Part shown: piece after piece, positions 53,015 through 61,402 of the stretch | How positions within the stretch are numbered: the first letter of the stretch is position 1 | Layout of the letters: every line of letters begins with the position of its first letter | Origin: Novosphingobium sp. FSW06-99 | Lineage (GTDB): Bacteria; Pseudomonadota; Alphaproteobacteria; Sphingomonadales; Sphingomonadaceae | Length of the DNA: 64,000 nt | Direction of reading: 5' to 3' | NCBI RefSeq assembly: GCF_001519065.1 | Contig: NZ_KQ954257.1 | Location: 1 to 64,000, forward strand | Program-made: the position numbers and the translations under genes | The notes under the pieces: model-generated | Databases searched by the model: none | What the model was told of the DNA's origin: nothing | Seen by the model: the letters and a program-made list of their open reading frames with translations, nothing else

Positions 53015-53088
53015 TGGATGCCCCGCGAGGATTCGAACCTCGATAAACGGAATCAGAATCCGTTGTCTTACCATTAGACGACGGGGCA
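53015..53088 (-). tRNA. tRNA-Gln (anticodon CTG)
   Basis: 74 nt including encoded CCA. The acceptor pairs TGCCCCG with CGGGGCA; the D-arm is GTCT...AGAC; the anticodon arm ACGGA-TTCTGAT-TCCGT carries CTG; the T-arm is CGAGG-TTCGAAT-CCTCG. The discriminator is T. The cloverleaf is complete. Confidence 0.97.
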
Positions 53089-53252
53089 ATGGAGGCGCGC
53101 AATTAGGCGTGGGGGTGGCCCGAGTCAAGACGGGGTGAGCGCCAAATTCGGCGGCATGCCTTGCAGGCAGACCTGTCCGGCGCTACACGTTGTCATAAGT
53201 ACCCGGTCGGCATCACCCGACGTCGGGAAAACATAAGCGATTTGACACGACC

Positions 53253-54566
53253 ATGGCCGACACCAAAGCGTCGGCAGGACACGCGGGCAAGCGGCCCGGG
53301 CGGAAGCGGCGGCGCAAGCATGTCTCTGCCAGGGCAACCGCGAAACAGACCCCCGCCTGCCCTGCCGCCTCCGGCGCGGACACCGCCCGGGCCGACCACA
53401 CCCCGCCAGTTGCGGCGCCCGATGGCGCCCCGATGGCGTTACCGGTCAGACCGGCGCAACCGCTGGAACAGGCAACGGCGGAACCGGCGTTGCGCGGCCT
53501 TCCCGGTGGCAATCGCGCGCTGCCGTTTCACCGCCAGGCCTATGCCGCGATCGATCTTGGCACCAACAATTGCCGCCTGCTGATCGCGCGACCGGCGGGC
53601 GACCATTTCGTGGTGATCGATGCGTTCAGCCGGGTGGTGCGGCTGGGCGAAGGGCTGGCGCAATCGGGGCGCCTGTCCGACGCGGCAATGGACCGCGCAC
53701 TGGCCGCTTTGCAGATCTGTGCCGACAAGTTGCGGCGGCGCAATGTCCATCTGGCCCGTTCGGTCGCCACCGAGGCCTGTCGCCGCGCGGGCAACGGCGC
53801 CGAATTCATCGAGCGCGTGCGCCGCGAAACCGGCATCCGGCTCGACGTGATCACCGCGCAGGAAGAGGCGCGGCTGGCGGTGCTGGGCTGCCACATCCTG
53901 CTGGAGCACGGCGAAGGCCCGGCGATGATTTTCGACATCGGCGGCGGATCGACGGAAATGGTGCTGGTCGATACCACCGATCCGGTGCCGCGCATTCTCG
54001 ACTGGCAATCGGTGCCGTGGGGGGTGGTTTCGCTGACCGAAGTGATCGGCGCGGTCGCCGATGACGGCCCGGCGCGGGTGGCCGCCTATGCCGAAATGCG
54101 GCGGCTGGTGCGCGAAGGGTTTGCCAGCTTTGCCGCGCGCGTGGCGGGCGAACATGCCGCGCACAGCGACACCGCCGCGATCCGCCTGCTGGGCACCAGC
54201 GGCACGGTTACCACGCTGGCCAGCCTGCACCTGGGCCTGCCGCAATATGATCGCAGCGCGGTTGACGGCGTAATCGTGCCCGCCGCATCGATGCGCGCGA
54301 TCAGCCAGCGGCTGGCGCACTATTCCCCGACCGAGCGCATGGCGGTGCCGTGTATCGGGCGTGAACGCGCCGATCTGGTGGTGGCGGGCTGCGCCATTCT
54401 GGAAACCATTCTCGACATCTGGCCCGCCGAGCGGCTGGGCATCGCCGATCGCGGCATTCGCGAAGGCATCCTGCGCAGCCTAATGGCCACCGCCAGCGAA
54501 TCCGAAAAGGCCCGGCTGGCAGTACGCCGACGCGACGCCGCTCCGCTTGCCAAGGACACACCATGA
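53253..54566 (+). CDS. Ppx/GppA-family phosphatase
   Basis: 437 aa. The ASKHA-fold phosphatase begins near residue 95 ([17 protein letters not shown]) and has the second phosphate loop [15 protein letters not shown] and adenosine-type motif [12 protein letters not shown]. Ppx/GppA enzymes hydrolyse polyphosphate or pppGpp; I cannot choose. The first 90 residues are an unusual basic, then Pro/Ala-rich, disordered leader ([16 protein letters not shown]). The stop overlaps rlmE (ATGA), a common alphaproteobacterial pair. Confidence 0.93.
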   Translation: MADTKASAGHAGKRPGRKRRRKHVSARATAKQTPACPAASGADTARADHTPPVAAPDGAPMALPVRPAQPLEQATAEPALRGLPGGNRALPFHRQAYAAIDLGTNNCRLLIARPAGDHFVVIDAFSRVVRLGEGLAQSGRLSDAAMDRALAALQICADKLRRRNVHLARSVATEACRRAGNGAEFIERVRRETGIRLDVITAQEEARLAVLGCHILLEHGEGPAMIFDIGGGSTEMVLVDTTDPVPRILDWQSVPWGVVSLTEVIGAVADDGPARVAAYAEMRRLVREGFASFAARVAGEHAAHSDTAAIRLLGTSGTVTTLASLHLGLPQYDRSAVDGVIVPAASMRAISQRLAHYSPTERMAVPCIGRERADLVVAGCAILETILDIWPAERLGIADRGIREGILRSLMATASESEKARLAVRRRDAAPLAKDTP

Positions 54567-55228
54567 CCCGATCCGGCCGCGACCCCGGCACGCGCCTCAA
54601 ATCGGCCAAGGGGCGTACCGCCTCATCCAACCGCTGGCTGACCCGCCAGCTCAACGATCCATATGTGCAAAAGGCCCGCGCCGAGGGCTGGCGCAGCCGC
54701 GCCGCGTACAAACTGATCGAACTCGATGAAAAGTTCACGCTGTTGAAAGGCGCGCGCCGGGTGGTCGATCTGGGTATCGCGCCGGGCGGTTGGAGCCAGG
54801 TGGTGCGGTTGAAATCGCCCGCCGCCAAAGTGGTCGGCATCGATCTGCTGCCCACCGACCCGATCGAGGGGGTGACCATTTTCCAGATGGATTTCATGGA
54901 CGATGCCGCGCCCGACGCGCTGGCTGGTGCGCTCGATGGCGCGCCCGACCTGATCTTGTCGGACATGGCCGCCAACACCGTCGGGCACAAACAGACCGAC
55001 CATTTGCGCACGATGGGGCTGGTCGAAACGGCGGTTGATTTTGCGATTACCCAGCTTGCCCCGGGTGGGGCGTTTGTCGGCAAAGTGTTTGCAGGCGGCA
55101 CCGACACGGCGCTGCTGGCGCTGCTCAAGCGCAATTTCACCACCGTCAAGCACGCCAAGCCGCCCGCCAGCCGCAAGGATTCGTCGGAATGGTACGTGAT
55201 TGCGCAAGGGTTCAAGGGGTTGCGCTGA
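54563..55228 (+). CDS. rlmE: 23S rRNA 2'-O-ribose methyltransferase RlmE (FtsJ)
   Basis: 221 aa. RlmE methylates U2552 in the A-loop of 23S rRNA. The SAM motif I is [14 protein letters not shown]; the catalytic K-D-K-E set is seen in the SRAAYKL-like N-terminus (Lys), LILSDMA (Asp), GAFVGKVF (Lys) and SSEWYV (Glu). The N-terminal [17 protein letters not shown] is typical. It starts within the ppx/gppA stop codon. Confidence 0.96.
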   Translation: MTRSGRDPGTRLKSAKGRTASSNRWLTRQLNDPYVQKARAEGWRSRAAYKLIELDEKFTLLKGARRVVDLGIAPGGWSQVVRLKSPAAKVVGIDLLPTDPIEGVTIFQMDFMDDAAPDALAGALDGAPDLILSDMAANTVGHKQTDHLRTMGLVETAVDFAITQLAPGGAFVGKVFAGGTDTALLALLKRNFTTVKHAKPPASRKDSSEWYVIAQGFKGLR

Positions 55229-55358
55229 TCTGGTCGCGCTGAGGCTTGGCGACAGATCTGCAGGCAACGCACTCACGATTTCCACAGGATCGATTTTGCA
55301 CGAATCGCCCTGACCGGCCTAAAGGCCCACTCTTTCTGACCTGATCCGGAGATTACCC

Positions 55359-55595
55359 ATGGCTGACGCCGCCGATGACCGCCTGCGCCTGCTGATCGAG
55401 CGCATCGAACGCCTTGAAGAAGAAAAGAAGGGCATCGGCGACGATATCAAGGACGTCTACAGCGAAGCCAAGGCCACCGGCTATGACGCCAAGATCATCC
55501 GCCAGATCGTCCGCCTGCGCAAGATGAAGCCAGACGACCGCCGCGAGATGGAAGCGGTGCTGGAAACCTACAAGAACGCGCTCGGGATCGATTAA
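55359..55595 (+). CDS. gapR: GapR-type DNA-binding protein (DUF2312)
   Basis: 78 aa. The core [19 protein letters not shown] is followed by [25 protein letters not shown], the DUF2312 signature. Caulobacter GapR is a nucleoid protein that clamps overtwisted DNA ahead of replication and stimulates topoisomerases. The stop overlaps that of the converging CPBP protease by 4 bases. Confidence 0.92.
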   Translation: MADAADDRLRLLIERIERLEEEKKGIGDDIKDVYSEAKATGYDAKIIRQIVRLRKMKPDDRREMEAVLETYKNALGID

Positions 55596-56278
55596 CCCGC
55601 AATCAGCAACGCGGCGGCCAGTGCCGCCGCGTTGCCCGCGGCATGGGCCAAGATCGACGCGATCAGGCCGTGGCGCATCCGCAGATAGCCGAACACCAGC
55701 CCCGCCCAGACCTGCGGCAGCACCATCGGCACCAGCGCCCACGACAGGTGCGGATAATTGGCCAGATGCGACAGGCCGAACACAGCGACCGACAGATAGA
55801 ACCACCCGCCAAAGCCCCGCGCGAACCAACGCGGCGGATCGGTGCGTTTGCGCAAGATCAGCCAGCCAATCAGCGCGATCAGCACGGTCGCCACAAAGCA
55901 CAGGCTGGCCACCTGATCATGCCAGTGCAGCATGACCGCGACCAGCCATCCGCCCGCCACCAGTCCCACGCCCAGCAACCACAGCGCGCGCGGGCGCCCC
56001 GTCAGCCAGCCGCGAAACGCCGCCTCTTCGCAGATCGGTGCGACCAGCACCACGATCACCGCCAGAATCGCGGGCGAATAGCCCCCGAACGCCGCTGGCG
56101 CGGGCACGTGGAACGTCCGTTGCCACAGCGCCAGGCCTGCCCCGATCACCAGCAGGCCCATCAGGTACAGCCCGACCATCGCCGCCCAGCGCGACCAGTG
56201 ACCGCCAAGCGGCATGGGCGCGATCAGGCGGGGGGCGGCAAGAAAAGCACGGAATTCGGCAAAGGTCTGGCGCAACAT
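55592..56278 (-). CDS. CPBP-family intramembrane metalloprotease
   Basis: 228 aa with about six to seven helices. Catalytic motifs are EEAAFRGWL (EExxxR), then FGLSHLAN and the last HAAGN, the His-containing helices that bind zinc. The family (CAAX protease-like, or Abi) has varied roles, including bacteriocin self-immunity. Target unknown. Single gene, converging on gapR. Confidence 0.9.
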   Translation of the reverse strand: MLRQTFAEFRAFLAAPRLIAPMPLGGHWSRWAAMVGLYLMGLLVIGAGLALWQRTFHVPAPAAFGGYSPAILAVIVVLVAPICEEAAFRGWLTGRPRALWLLGVGLVAGGWLVAVMLHWHDQVASLCFVATVLIALIGWLILRKRTDPPRWFARGFGGWFYLSVAVFGLSHLANYPHLSWALVPMVLPQVWAGLVFGYLRMRHGLIASILAHAAGNAAALAAALLIAG

Positions 56279-56396
56279 GGCCTGATCCTAGCGCGCGCGG
56301 GGTTAAAACCGGGTGGAGATTGCCCAAACCCGCGCAACACGCTAGGGCCCGCGGCAATCCATCAAGAAACCTGAAAGCCCGGCAAGAAGCACGACC

Positions 56397-57140
56397 ATGG
56401 CAGGCCATTCCAAATTCAAGAACATCATGCACCGCAAGGGCGCGCAGGACAAAAAGCGTTCGGCGATGTTTTCCAAGCTGTCGCGCGAAATCACCGTCGC
56501 GGCCAAGATGGGCATGCCCGACCCGGACATGAACCCGCGCCTGCGTGCCGCGATCAACGCCGCCAAGGCGCAGTCGATGCCCAAGGACAATATCCAGCGC
56601 GCGGTCGACAAGGCCTCGAAGGGCGATGGCGAGAACTATGAAGAAGTGCGCTACGAAGGGTATGGACCCGGCGGCGTGGCCATCATCGTCGAGGCGCTGA
56701 CCGACAACCGCAACCGCACCGCCACCAATGTGCGCACCGCCTTTGCCAAAAACGGCGGCAATCTGGGCGCATCGGGCGCGGTCAGCCACGGGTTCGAACG
56801 GCTGGGCCTGATCGAATATCCGGGCACAGCGGGCGACGAGGACAAAGTGCTCGAAGCCGCGATCGAGGCCGGCGCCGAAGATGTGGAAAGCGACGAGGAT
56901 TCGCACCAGATCTGGGTATCGATCGAAAACCTGCACCCCGTCGCGCGCGAACTGGAAAAAGCGCTGGGCGAAGCCGAAGGCGTGAAGCTGGCCTGGCGCC
57001 CGTCGCTGAAAGCCACCGTCGATGCCGACACCGCCGCCACACTGCTCAAGCTGATCGACACGCTCGACGACGATGACGATGTGCAGACCGTATGGGGCAA
57101 TTATGAAATCCCCGACGAGGTGATGGAGAAGCTGGGCTAA
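56397..57140 (+). CDS. yebC: YebC/PmpR-family regulator
   Basis: 247 aa. Begins [18 protein letters not shown] and continues [19 protein letters not shown], both diagnostic. YebC proteins act as DNA-binding transcription factors or, more recently, as ribosome factors that help translate proline stretches. It is 11 bases upstream of ruvC, the usual neighbour. Confidence 0.95.
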   Translation: MAGHSKFKNIMHRKGAQDKKRSAMFSKLSREITVAAKMGMPDPDMNPRLRAAINAAKAQSMPKDNIQRAVDKASKGDGENYEEVRYEGYGPGGVAIIVEALTDNRNRTATNVRTAFAKNGGNLGASGAVSHGFERLGLIEYPGTAGDEDKVLEAAIEAGAEDVESDEDSHQIWVSIENLHPVARELEKALGEAEGVKLAWRPSLKATVDADTAATLLKLIDTLDDDDDVQTVWGNYEIPDEVMEKLG

Positions 57141-57151
57141 CCCCCGCCGGC

Positions 57152-57628
57152 ATGATCATCATCGGCATCGATCCCGGCCTGACTTGCACCGGCTGGGGCG
57201 TGATTGCCAAAGCCGGCAGCCGGCTCAGCCATGTCGCCAATGGCCAGATCCGCACCGATACCACGCTGTCGATGGCCGAACGGCTGGTCGAGCTTGATGC
57301 CGTGCTGACCGATATGCTGTTGCGCCATCGCCCGGATTCGGGCGCGGTCGAGGAAGTGTTCGTCAACGTCAACCCGCAGTCCACGCTCAAGCTGGGGCAG
57401 GCGCGCGGCGTTGCCATGGTGGCGCTGGCGCGGACCGGGATGCCGGTGGCCGAATATCCCAGCAAAGTGATCAAGAAGGCGCTGGTCGGCACCGGCGGCG
57501 CCGCCAAACAGCAAGTGCAGGCGATGGTCAAAGTGCTGTTGCCCGGCGTTACGCTGGCTGGTGAAGATGCCGCCGATGCGTTGGCGGTTGCCATTACCCA
57601 TGCCAACATGCTGGGTAGCCACCGCTGA
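57152..57628 (+). CDS. ruvC: crossover junction endodeoxyribonuclease RuvC
   Basis: 158 aa. RuvC cuts Holliday junctions. Catalytic acids sit in [14 protein letters not shown] (Asp 7), [21 protein letters not shown] (Glu) and [15 protein letters not shown] (two Asp). RuvC, RuvA and RuvB are here on the same strand but a DUF4337 gene intervenes. Confidence 0.97.
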   Translation: MIIIGIDPGLTCTGWGVIAKAGSRLSHVANGQIRTDTTLSMAERLVELDAVLTDMLLRHRPDSGAVEEVFVNVNPQSTLKLGQARGVAMVALARTGMPVAEYPSKVIKKALVGTGGAAKQQVQAMVKVLLPGVTLAGEDAADALAVAITHANMLGSHR

Positions 57629-57644
57629 ACCGAAGGAGAGCGCC

Positions 57645-58199
57645 ATGGAACTCGAGGTCTCTGCCGAATCGAAGGACAAGTCGCTCAACCGCCGCATCGC
57701 CATCACCGTGGTCGTGCTGTCGGTGTTTGTCGGGCTGTGCCATATCAAGGACGAAAACACCGTTCAGGCGATGGAGCGCAGCGAAGCGCACGCGATCGAC
57801 ACCTGGAACGAATATCAGGCCAACAAGACCAAGCAGCATCTGGCCGAAAACGCGCGCGTCCAATTGCAGGTGCTGGGCGCGCCCGACAAAGTCGCCGGGC
57901 CGATCGCGAAGCTCGATGCCGACATAGCCAAATACCAGGTGCAGACCCCCGCGCTGGCCGACAAGGCCAGGGCCGATGAAGCCGAGTATGATCGACTGCG
58001 GTTCCACCACGATCAATTCAACGCGGCCGATGCCGGGATTGCCACCGCGATCTCGCTGGCGGCGGTGGCAGCGCTGATGGAAACGGTCGCACTGTTGTGG
58101 GTGGCCTGGGGGTTTGGTGCGTTCGGCATTTTCATGGGGCTCAACGGGTTTCTGGGGGGATCGTTCCACCCCGGATTGCTGTCGACGCTGCTCGGTTGA
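57645..58199 (+). CDS. DUF4337 membrane protein between ruvC and ruvA
   Basis: 184 aa. An N-terminal helix (RRIAITVVVLSVFVGLCHI), a coiled-coil of about 100 residues (NEYQANKTKQHLAE), and two C-terminal helices (about 130-175) match DUF4337. The ATG at 57645 has a GAAGGAGAG ribosome site, so it is well translated. No function is known, and a link to recombination is not expected. Confidence 0.88.
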   Translation: MELEVSAESKDKSLNRRIAITVVVLSVFVGLCHIKDENTVQAMERSEAHAIDTWNEYQANKTKQHLAENARVQLQVLGAPDKVAGPIAKLDADIAKYQVQTPALADKARADEAEYDRLRFHHDQFNAADAGIATAISLAAVAALMETVALLWVAWGFGAFGIFMGLNGFLGGSFHPGLLSTLLG

Positions 58200-58241
58200 A
58201 CGCACTGGCGCTGGCACCCGTGTTCCGATAGAGAACAAACC

Positions 58242-58856
58242 ATGATCGCAAAGCTGACCGGCATCCTCGATGACAGCGGCCCCGACTGGGCGGTGATCGA
58301 CGTCGGCGGCGTCGGTTATCTGGTCCAGGCGTCCGCACGCACGCTGGCGCATCTGGGCAATCATGGCGATCGCGTGGTGGTGCACACCGAAATGCAGGTG
58401 AGCGAAAGCGACATGCGCCTGATCGGTTTTGCCAGCGCGGGCGAACGCGCGTGGTTCCGCCTGTTGACCGTGGTCCAGGGCGTCGGCTCCAAAGTCGCGC
58501 TGGCGATCCTGTCGGCGCTGACGGTCGACGAATTGCAACGCGCCTGCGCCGGGGGCGATGCGGCGATGGTGGCGCGGGCCAACGGTGTCGGCCCCAAACT
58601 GGCCAGCCGCATCGTCAACGAACTGAAAGACAAGGCGGGCGGTCTGGCGGGCCTGAGCGGCGGCGCCGGGATCACCGCCGAAACCGTGGCCGTCCCGCCC
58701 GGATCGATCAGCGGCGATGCCGTTTCCGCGCTGCAGAACCTGGGTTTCAAGCCCGCCGTCGCCGCCAGCGCGGTTACCGCCGCGATCGAACACCTGGGCG
58801 ACGGTGCGCCTCTGGGTGATGTGGTGCGCGTCGCGCTCAAACGGGCGACGGCATGA
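58242..58856 (+). CDS. ruvA: Holliday junction branch migration protein RuvA
   Basis: 204 aa. Domain I begins [28 protein letters not shown]; domain II holds the helix-hairpin-helix pair ([11 protein letters not shown] and [11 protein letters not shown]); domain III ends with [12 protein letters not shown], which contacts RuvB. Overlaps ruvB by ATGA. Confidence 0.97.
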   Translation: MIAKLTGILDDSGPDWAVIDVGGVGYLVQASARTLAHLGNHGDRVVVHTEMQVSESDMRLIGFASAGERAWFRLLTVVQGVGSKVALAILSALTVDELQRACAGGDAAMVARANGVGPKLASRIVNELKDKAGGLAGLSGGAGITAETVAVPPGSISGDAVSALQNLGFKPAVAASAVTAAIEHLGDGAPLGDVVRVALKRATA

Positions 58857-59887
58857 CCGACAACCCGCTCCTGTCTGCCCATGCCCAGATCGAGGATGTC
58901 GATGCGGCGATGCGGCCCAAGACGCTGGCCGAATTCGTCGGCCAGGAAGCCGCGCGTGAAAACCTGAAAGTGTTTATCGCCAGCGCCAAGGCACGGCGCG
59001 AGGCGATGGACCACGTGCTGTTTTTCGGCCCCCCCGGGCTTGGCAAGACCACACTGGCGCAAATCATCGCGCGCGAACTGGGGGTGAACTTTCGCGCCAC
59101 GTCGGGGCCGGTGATTGCCAAAGCGGGCGATCTGGCGGCGCTGCTGACCAATCTGGAGGCGGGCGATGTGCTGTTCATCGACGAGATCCACCGGCTCAAT
59201 CCGCAAGTCGAGGAAGTGCTCTATCCGGCGATGGAAGACCGCGCGCTCGATCTGATCATCGGCGAAGGGCCTTCGGCGCGATCTGTGCGCATCGATCTGC
59301 CGCCCTTCACGCTGATCGGCGCGACCACACGGCAAGGCCTGTTGCAGACCCCGCTGCGCGACCGTTTCGGCATCCCGGTGCGGTTGCAGTTCTATACCGT
59401 GCCCGAACTGGAACGCGTGGTGACGCGCGGGGCGACGCTGATGGGGATCGGCATCCATCCCGATGGCGCGCGCGAAATTGCCCGGCGTGCACGCGGCACG
59501 CCACGCGTTGCCGGACGGTTGTTGCGCCGGGTGCGCGATTTTGCGCAAGTCGCCGGGCACGAGACGATTTCGCGCGCGCTGGCAGATTCGGCGCTGACCC
59601 GGCTGGAAGTCGATTCGATCGGGCTCGACTTGCAGGACCGCCGCTATCTGACGATGATCGCCGAAATCTACAAAGGCGGTCCGGTCGGGGTGGAAACGCT
59701 GGCCGCCGGTCTGTCCGAACCGCGCGACACGATCGAGGAAGTGATCGAACCCTATCTGATCCAGCTCGGCATGGTCGCGCGCACCGCGCGCGGGCGGTGC
59801 CTGAACGACCGCGCGTGGCAGCATCTCGGGCTGCCGGTGCCGCAAGCGGGCGGCGGGCAAAACGGCCTGTTCGATTCGGATGGCTAG
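58853..59887 (+). CDS. ruvB: Holliday junction branch migration helicase RuvB
   Basis: 344 aa. AAA+ ATPase with Walker [15 protein letters not shown], Walker [10 protein letters not shown], sensor 1 GATTR and the arginine finger in [11 protein letters not shown]. It pulls DNA through the RuvA-bound junction. The RuvB C-terminal winged helix is present ([20 protein letters not shown]). Confidence 0.98.
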   Translation: MTDNPLLSAHAQIEDVDAAMRPKTLAEFVGQEAARENLKVFIASAKARREAMDHVLFFGPPGLGKTTLAQIIARELGVNFRATSGPVIAKAGDLAALLTNLEAGDVLFIDEIHRLNPQVEEVLYPAMEDRALDLIIGEGPSARSVRIDLPPFTLIGATTRQGLLQTPLRDRFGIPVRLQFYTVPELERVVTRGATLMGIGIHPDGAREIARRARGTPRVAGRLLRRVRDFAQVAGHETISRALADSALTRLEVDSIGLDLQDRRYLTMIAEIYKGGPVGVETLAAGLSEPRDTIEEVIEPYLIQLGMVARTARGRCLNDRAWQHLGLPVPQAGGGQNGLFDSDG

Positions 59888-60131
59888 ATACCGCAGGCTA
59901 TTCGAACGCCCCCACAGTAACCCGGCGCGCAGATTCGGTCCCGAACTGGCACAGAGTTAACCGATCTGACAGTCAATCCCGATATGACCCCGCCAGGGGC
60001 GCTCAAAAGTGGTTAATTCCGTTGCCCTGCGCAATGCGATCTGCGTTTGTTGGTAACGGGACATGCGTCCCACTCGCGTCGATGCCGGTTTGACTTGGGC
60101 ACTGGCGCGTGGATGGAGGTAAGGCACGATC

Positions 60132-61232
60132 ATGTCGGTACGGATGGCCTTGGCAAAACTGGCGGCGGTTGCAGCGGGCGGCGCTGCACTCGGCGGCGGC
60201 GCCGTGCATATGTCCGAAGCCCCTTCGGCGGCCGAACTCCATCACGTAAAGCCGATCAAGATCAAGAACTCGAAACTGGTGCGCATCGAACGGCGACCGG
60301 TCGTGCATGTTACCCATCACGCGCGCCGCATCGTCCGCACCACCATCACGCGCACTTGCCAGCCCCCGCAACAGCAGATGGCCATGGTGCCGGTGCCCTA
60401 TATGGCCCCCCTGCCCCCGCAGGCCGCCCCGGTCGGCGGCAGCGGCGGCGGTCAGGTCGTGGTTGAAGGCGGCGGCGGCGGCGGGTTTGGCGGCGGCTTC
60501 TTTGGCGGTTTCTTCGGCGGCGGCAGCAGCGGCGGCGGCAGCATCGTGGTATCGTCAACCACCACCGGTTCCACCTCCAGTTCTGGCGGGTCCACCTCGA
60601 CATCCGGTGGATCAAGCTCAAGCTCGGGCGGATCGTCTTCGACATCGGGCGGATCCAGCTCGACATCGTCCGGCAATGTCTCCACCAGTTCGGGCAATGT
60701 TTCGACGAGCACTGGCGGCGTCACCAGCAGTTCGGGCAACGTTTCCACCAGCACCGGCGGTGTCACCAGCAGTTCGGGCAATGTCTCGACCAGCACTGGT
60801 GGTGTCACCAGCAGTTCAGGCAATGTTTCGACCAGCTCGGGCAACGTGACCAGCAGTTCATCGACCAGCACCAGTTCCGGCAACGTCTCCACCAGCTCGG
60901 GCAATGTGACCAGCAGTTCGTCAACGAGCAGCTCTACCTCTGGCAGTTCGTCGACGTCTGGCAGTTCTTCGACATCGGGCAGTTCGTCCACGTCGGGCAG
61001 CTCTTCAACTTCTGGCAGCTCTTCGACCTCGGGCAGTTCGTCGACCAGCACGTCGACATCGGGCGGGACATCATCCAGCGGCACGTCGTCAAACGGCACG
61101 TCGTCGAATGGCACCACGACCAGCAGCAGCGGCACCGACGTGCCCGAGCCATCGATGATGGTGCTGTTCGGCATGGGCGCGGCCGCGCTGGTTGCGCGGC
61201 AACGCCGAGGCAAGGCACCCGCCAAAGTCTGA
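60132..61232 (+). CDS. Ser/Thr/Gly-repeat PEP-CTERM protein
   Basis: 366 aa. A signal-like N-terminus and a His/Lys-rich stretch (residues 37-70) precede a Gly-rich segment and about 200 residues of Ser/Thr/Gly repeats (SSGNVSTSTGGVT units, then GSSSTS units). The protein ends with the PEP-CTERM sorting signal: VPEPSMMVLFGMGAAALVA then RQRRG. An exosortase elsewhere would cut near VPEP and attach it to the surface. Low-complexity spacers often carry O-glycans. No exosortase is in the window. Confidence 0.88.
   Translation: MSVRMALAKLAAVAAGGAALGGGAVHMSEAPSAAELHHVKPIKIKNSKLVRIERRPVVHVTHHARRIVRTTITRTCQPPQQQMAMVPVPYMAPLPPQAAPVGGSGGGQVVVEGGGGGGFGGGFFGGFFGGGSSGGGSIVVSSTTTGSTSSSGGSTSTSGGSSSSSGGSSSTSGGSSSTSSGNVSTSSGNVSTSTGGVTSSSGNVSTSTGGVTSSSGNVSTSTGGVTSSSGNVSTSSGNVTSSSSTSTSSGNVSTSSGNVTSSSSTSSSTSGSSSTSGSSSTSGSSSTSGSSSTSGSSSTSGSSSTSTSTSGGTSSSGTSSNGTSSNGTTTSSSGTDVPEPSMMVLFGMGAAALVARQRRGKAPAKV
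60689..60814 (+). repeat. three tandem 42-bp units in the PEP-CTERM gene
   Basis: Units at 60689, 60731 and 60773 each encode SGNVSTSTGGVTSS. They differ only at a few mostly synonymous positions, so amplification is fairly recent or held by selection. Partial copies flank them. Confidence 0.85.
60942..61049 (+). repeat. six tandem 18-bp units in the PEP-CTERM gene
   Basis: Units start at 60942 and repeat every 18 bases. Five encode GSSSTS; the last becomes GSSSTS with a TCG ACC AGC ending. Synonymous third positions alternate, which reduces slippage but leaves repeat-length polymorphism possible. Confidence 0.85.
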
Positions 61233-61270
61233 TTTCCGGTTACGCCTGACTCCAGCGGGCAGTTCGAAGC

Positions 61271-61308
61271 AAAGGGCGGCGCTCTGACATCAGAGCGCCG
61301 CCCTTTTG
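61271..61308 (+). terminator. terminator of the PEP-CTERM gene
   Basis: A 17-bp perfect stem (61271-61287 with 61290-61306) is flanked by AAA and TTTT. The two-base loop means that the true stem opens by a few pairs at the top. It begins 39 bases after the stop codon. Confidence 0.88.
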
Positions 61309-61340
61309 CTGTTCTACCAAAGCCGATCGGCTCCAACGCG

Positions 61341-61370
61341 AAAGGGCGGCACCTGAAGGTGCCGCCCCCT
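61341..61370 (-). terminator. terminator of the aconitase gene
   Basis: An 11-bp stem (61344-61354 with 61357-61367), with GA at the tip, followed on the minus strand by TTT. It shares the AAAGGGCGGC edge with the preceding terminator. It lies about 33 bases downstream of the acnA stop. Confidence 0.75.
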
Positions 61371-61402
61371 TGGCGTCTGTCCGACAATCGGCCTGGCGCC
61401 GA

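Noticed and set aside
60664..61049. Repeat array as a CRISPR
   Set aside because: The units are contiguous, in frame and without unique spacers, so they are protein-coding tandem repeats.
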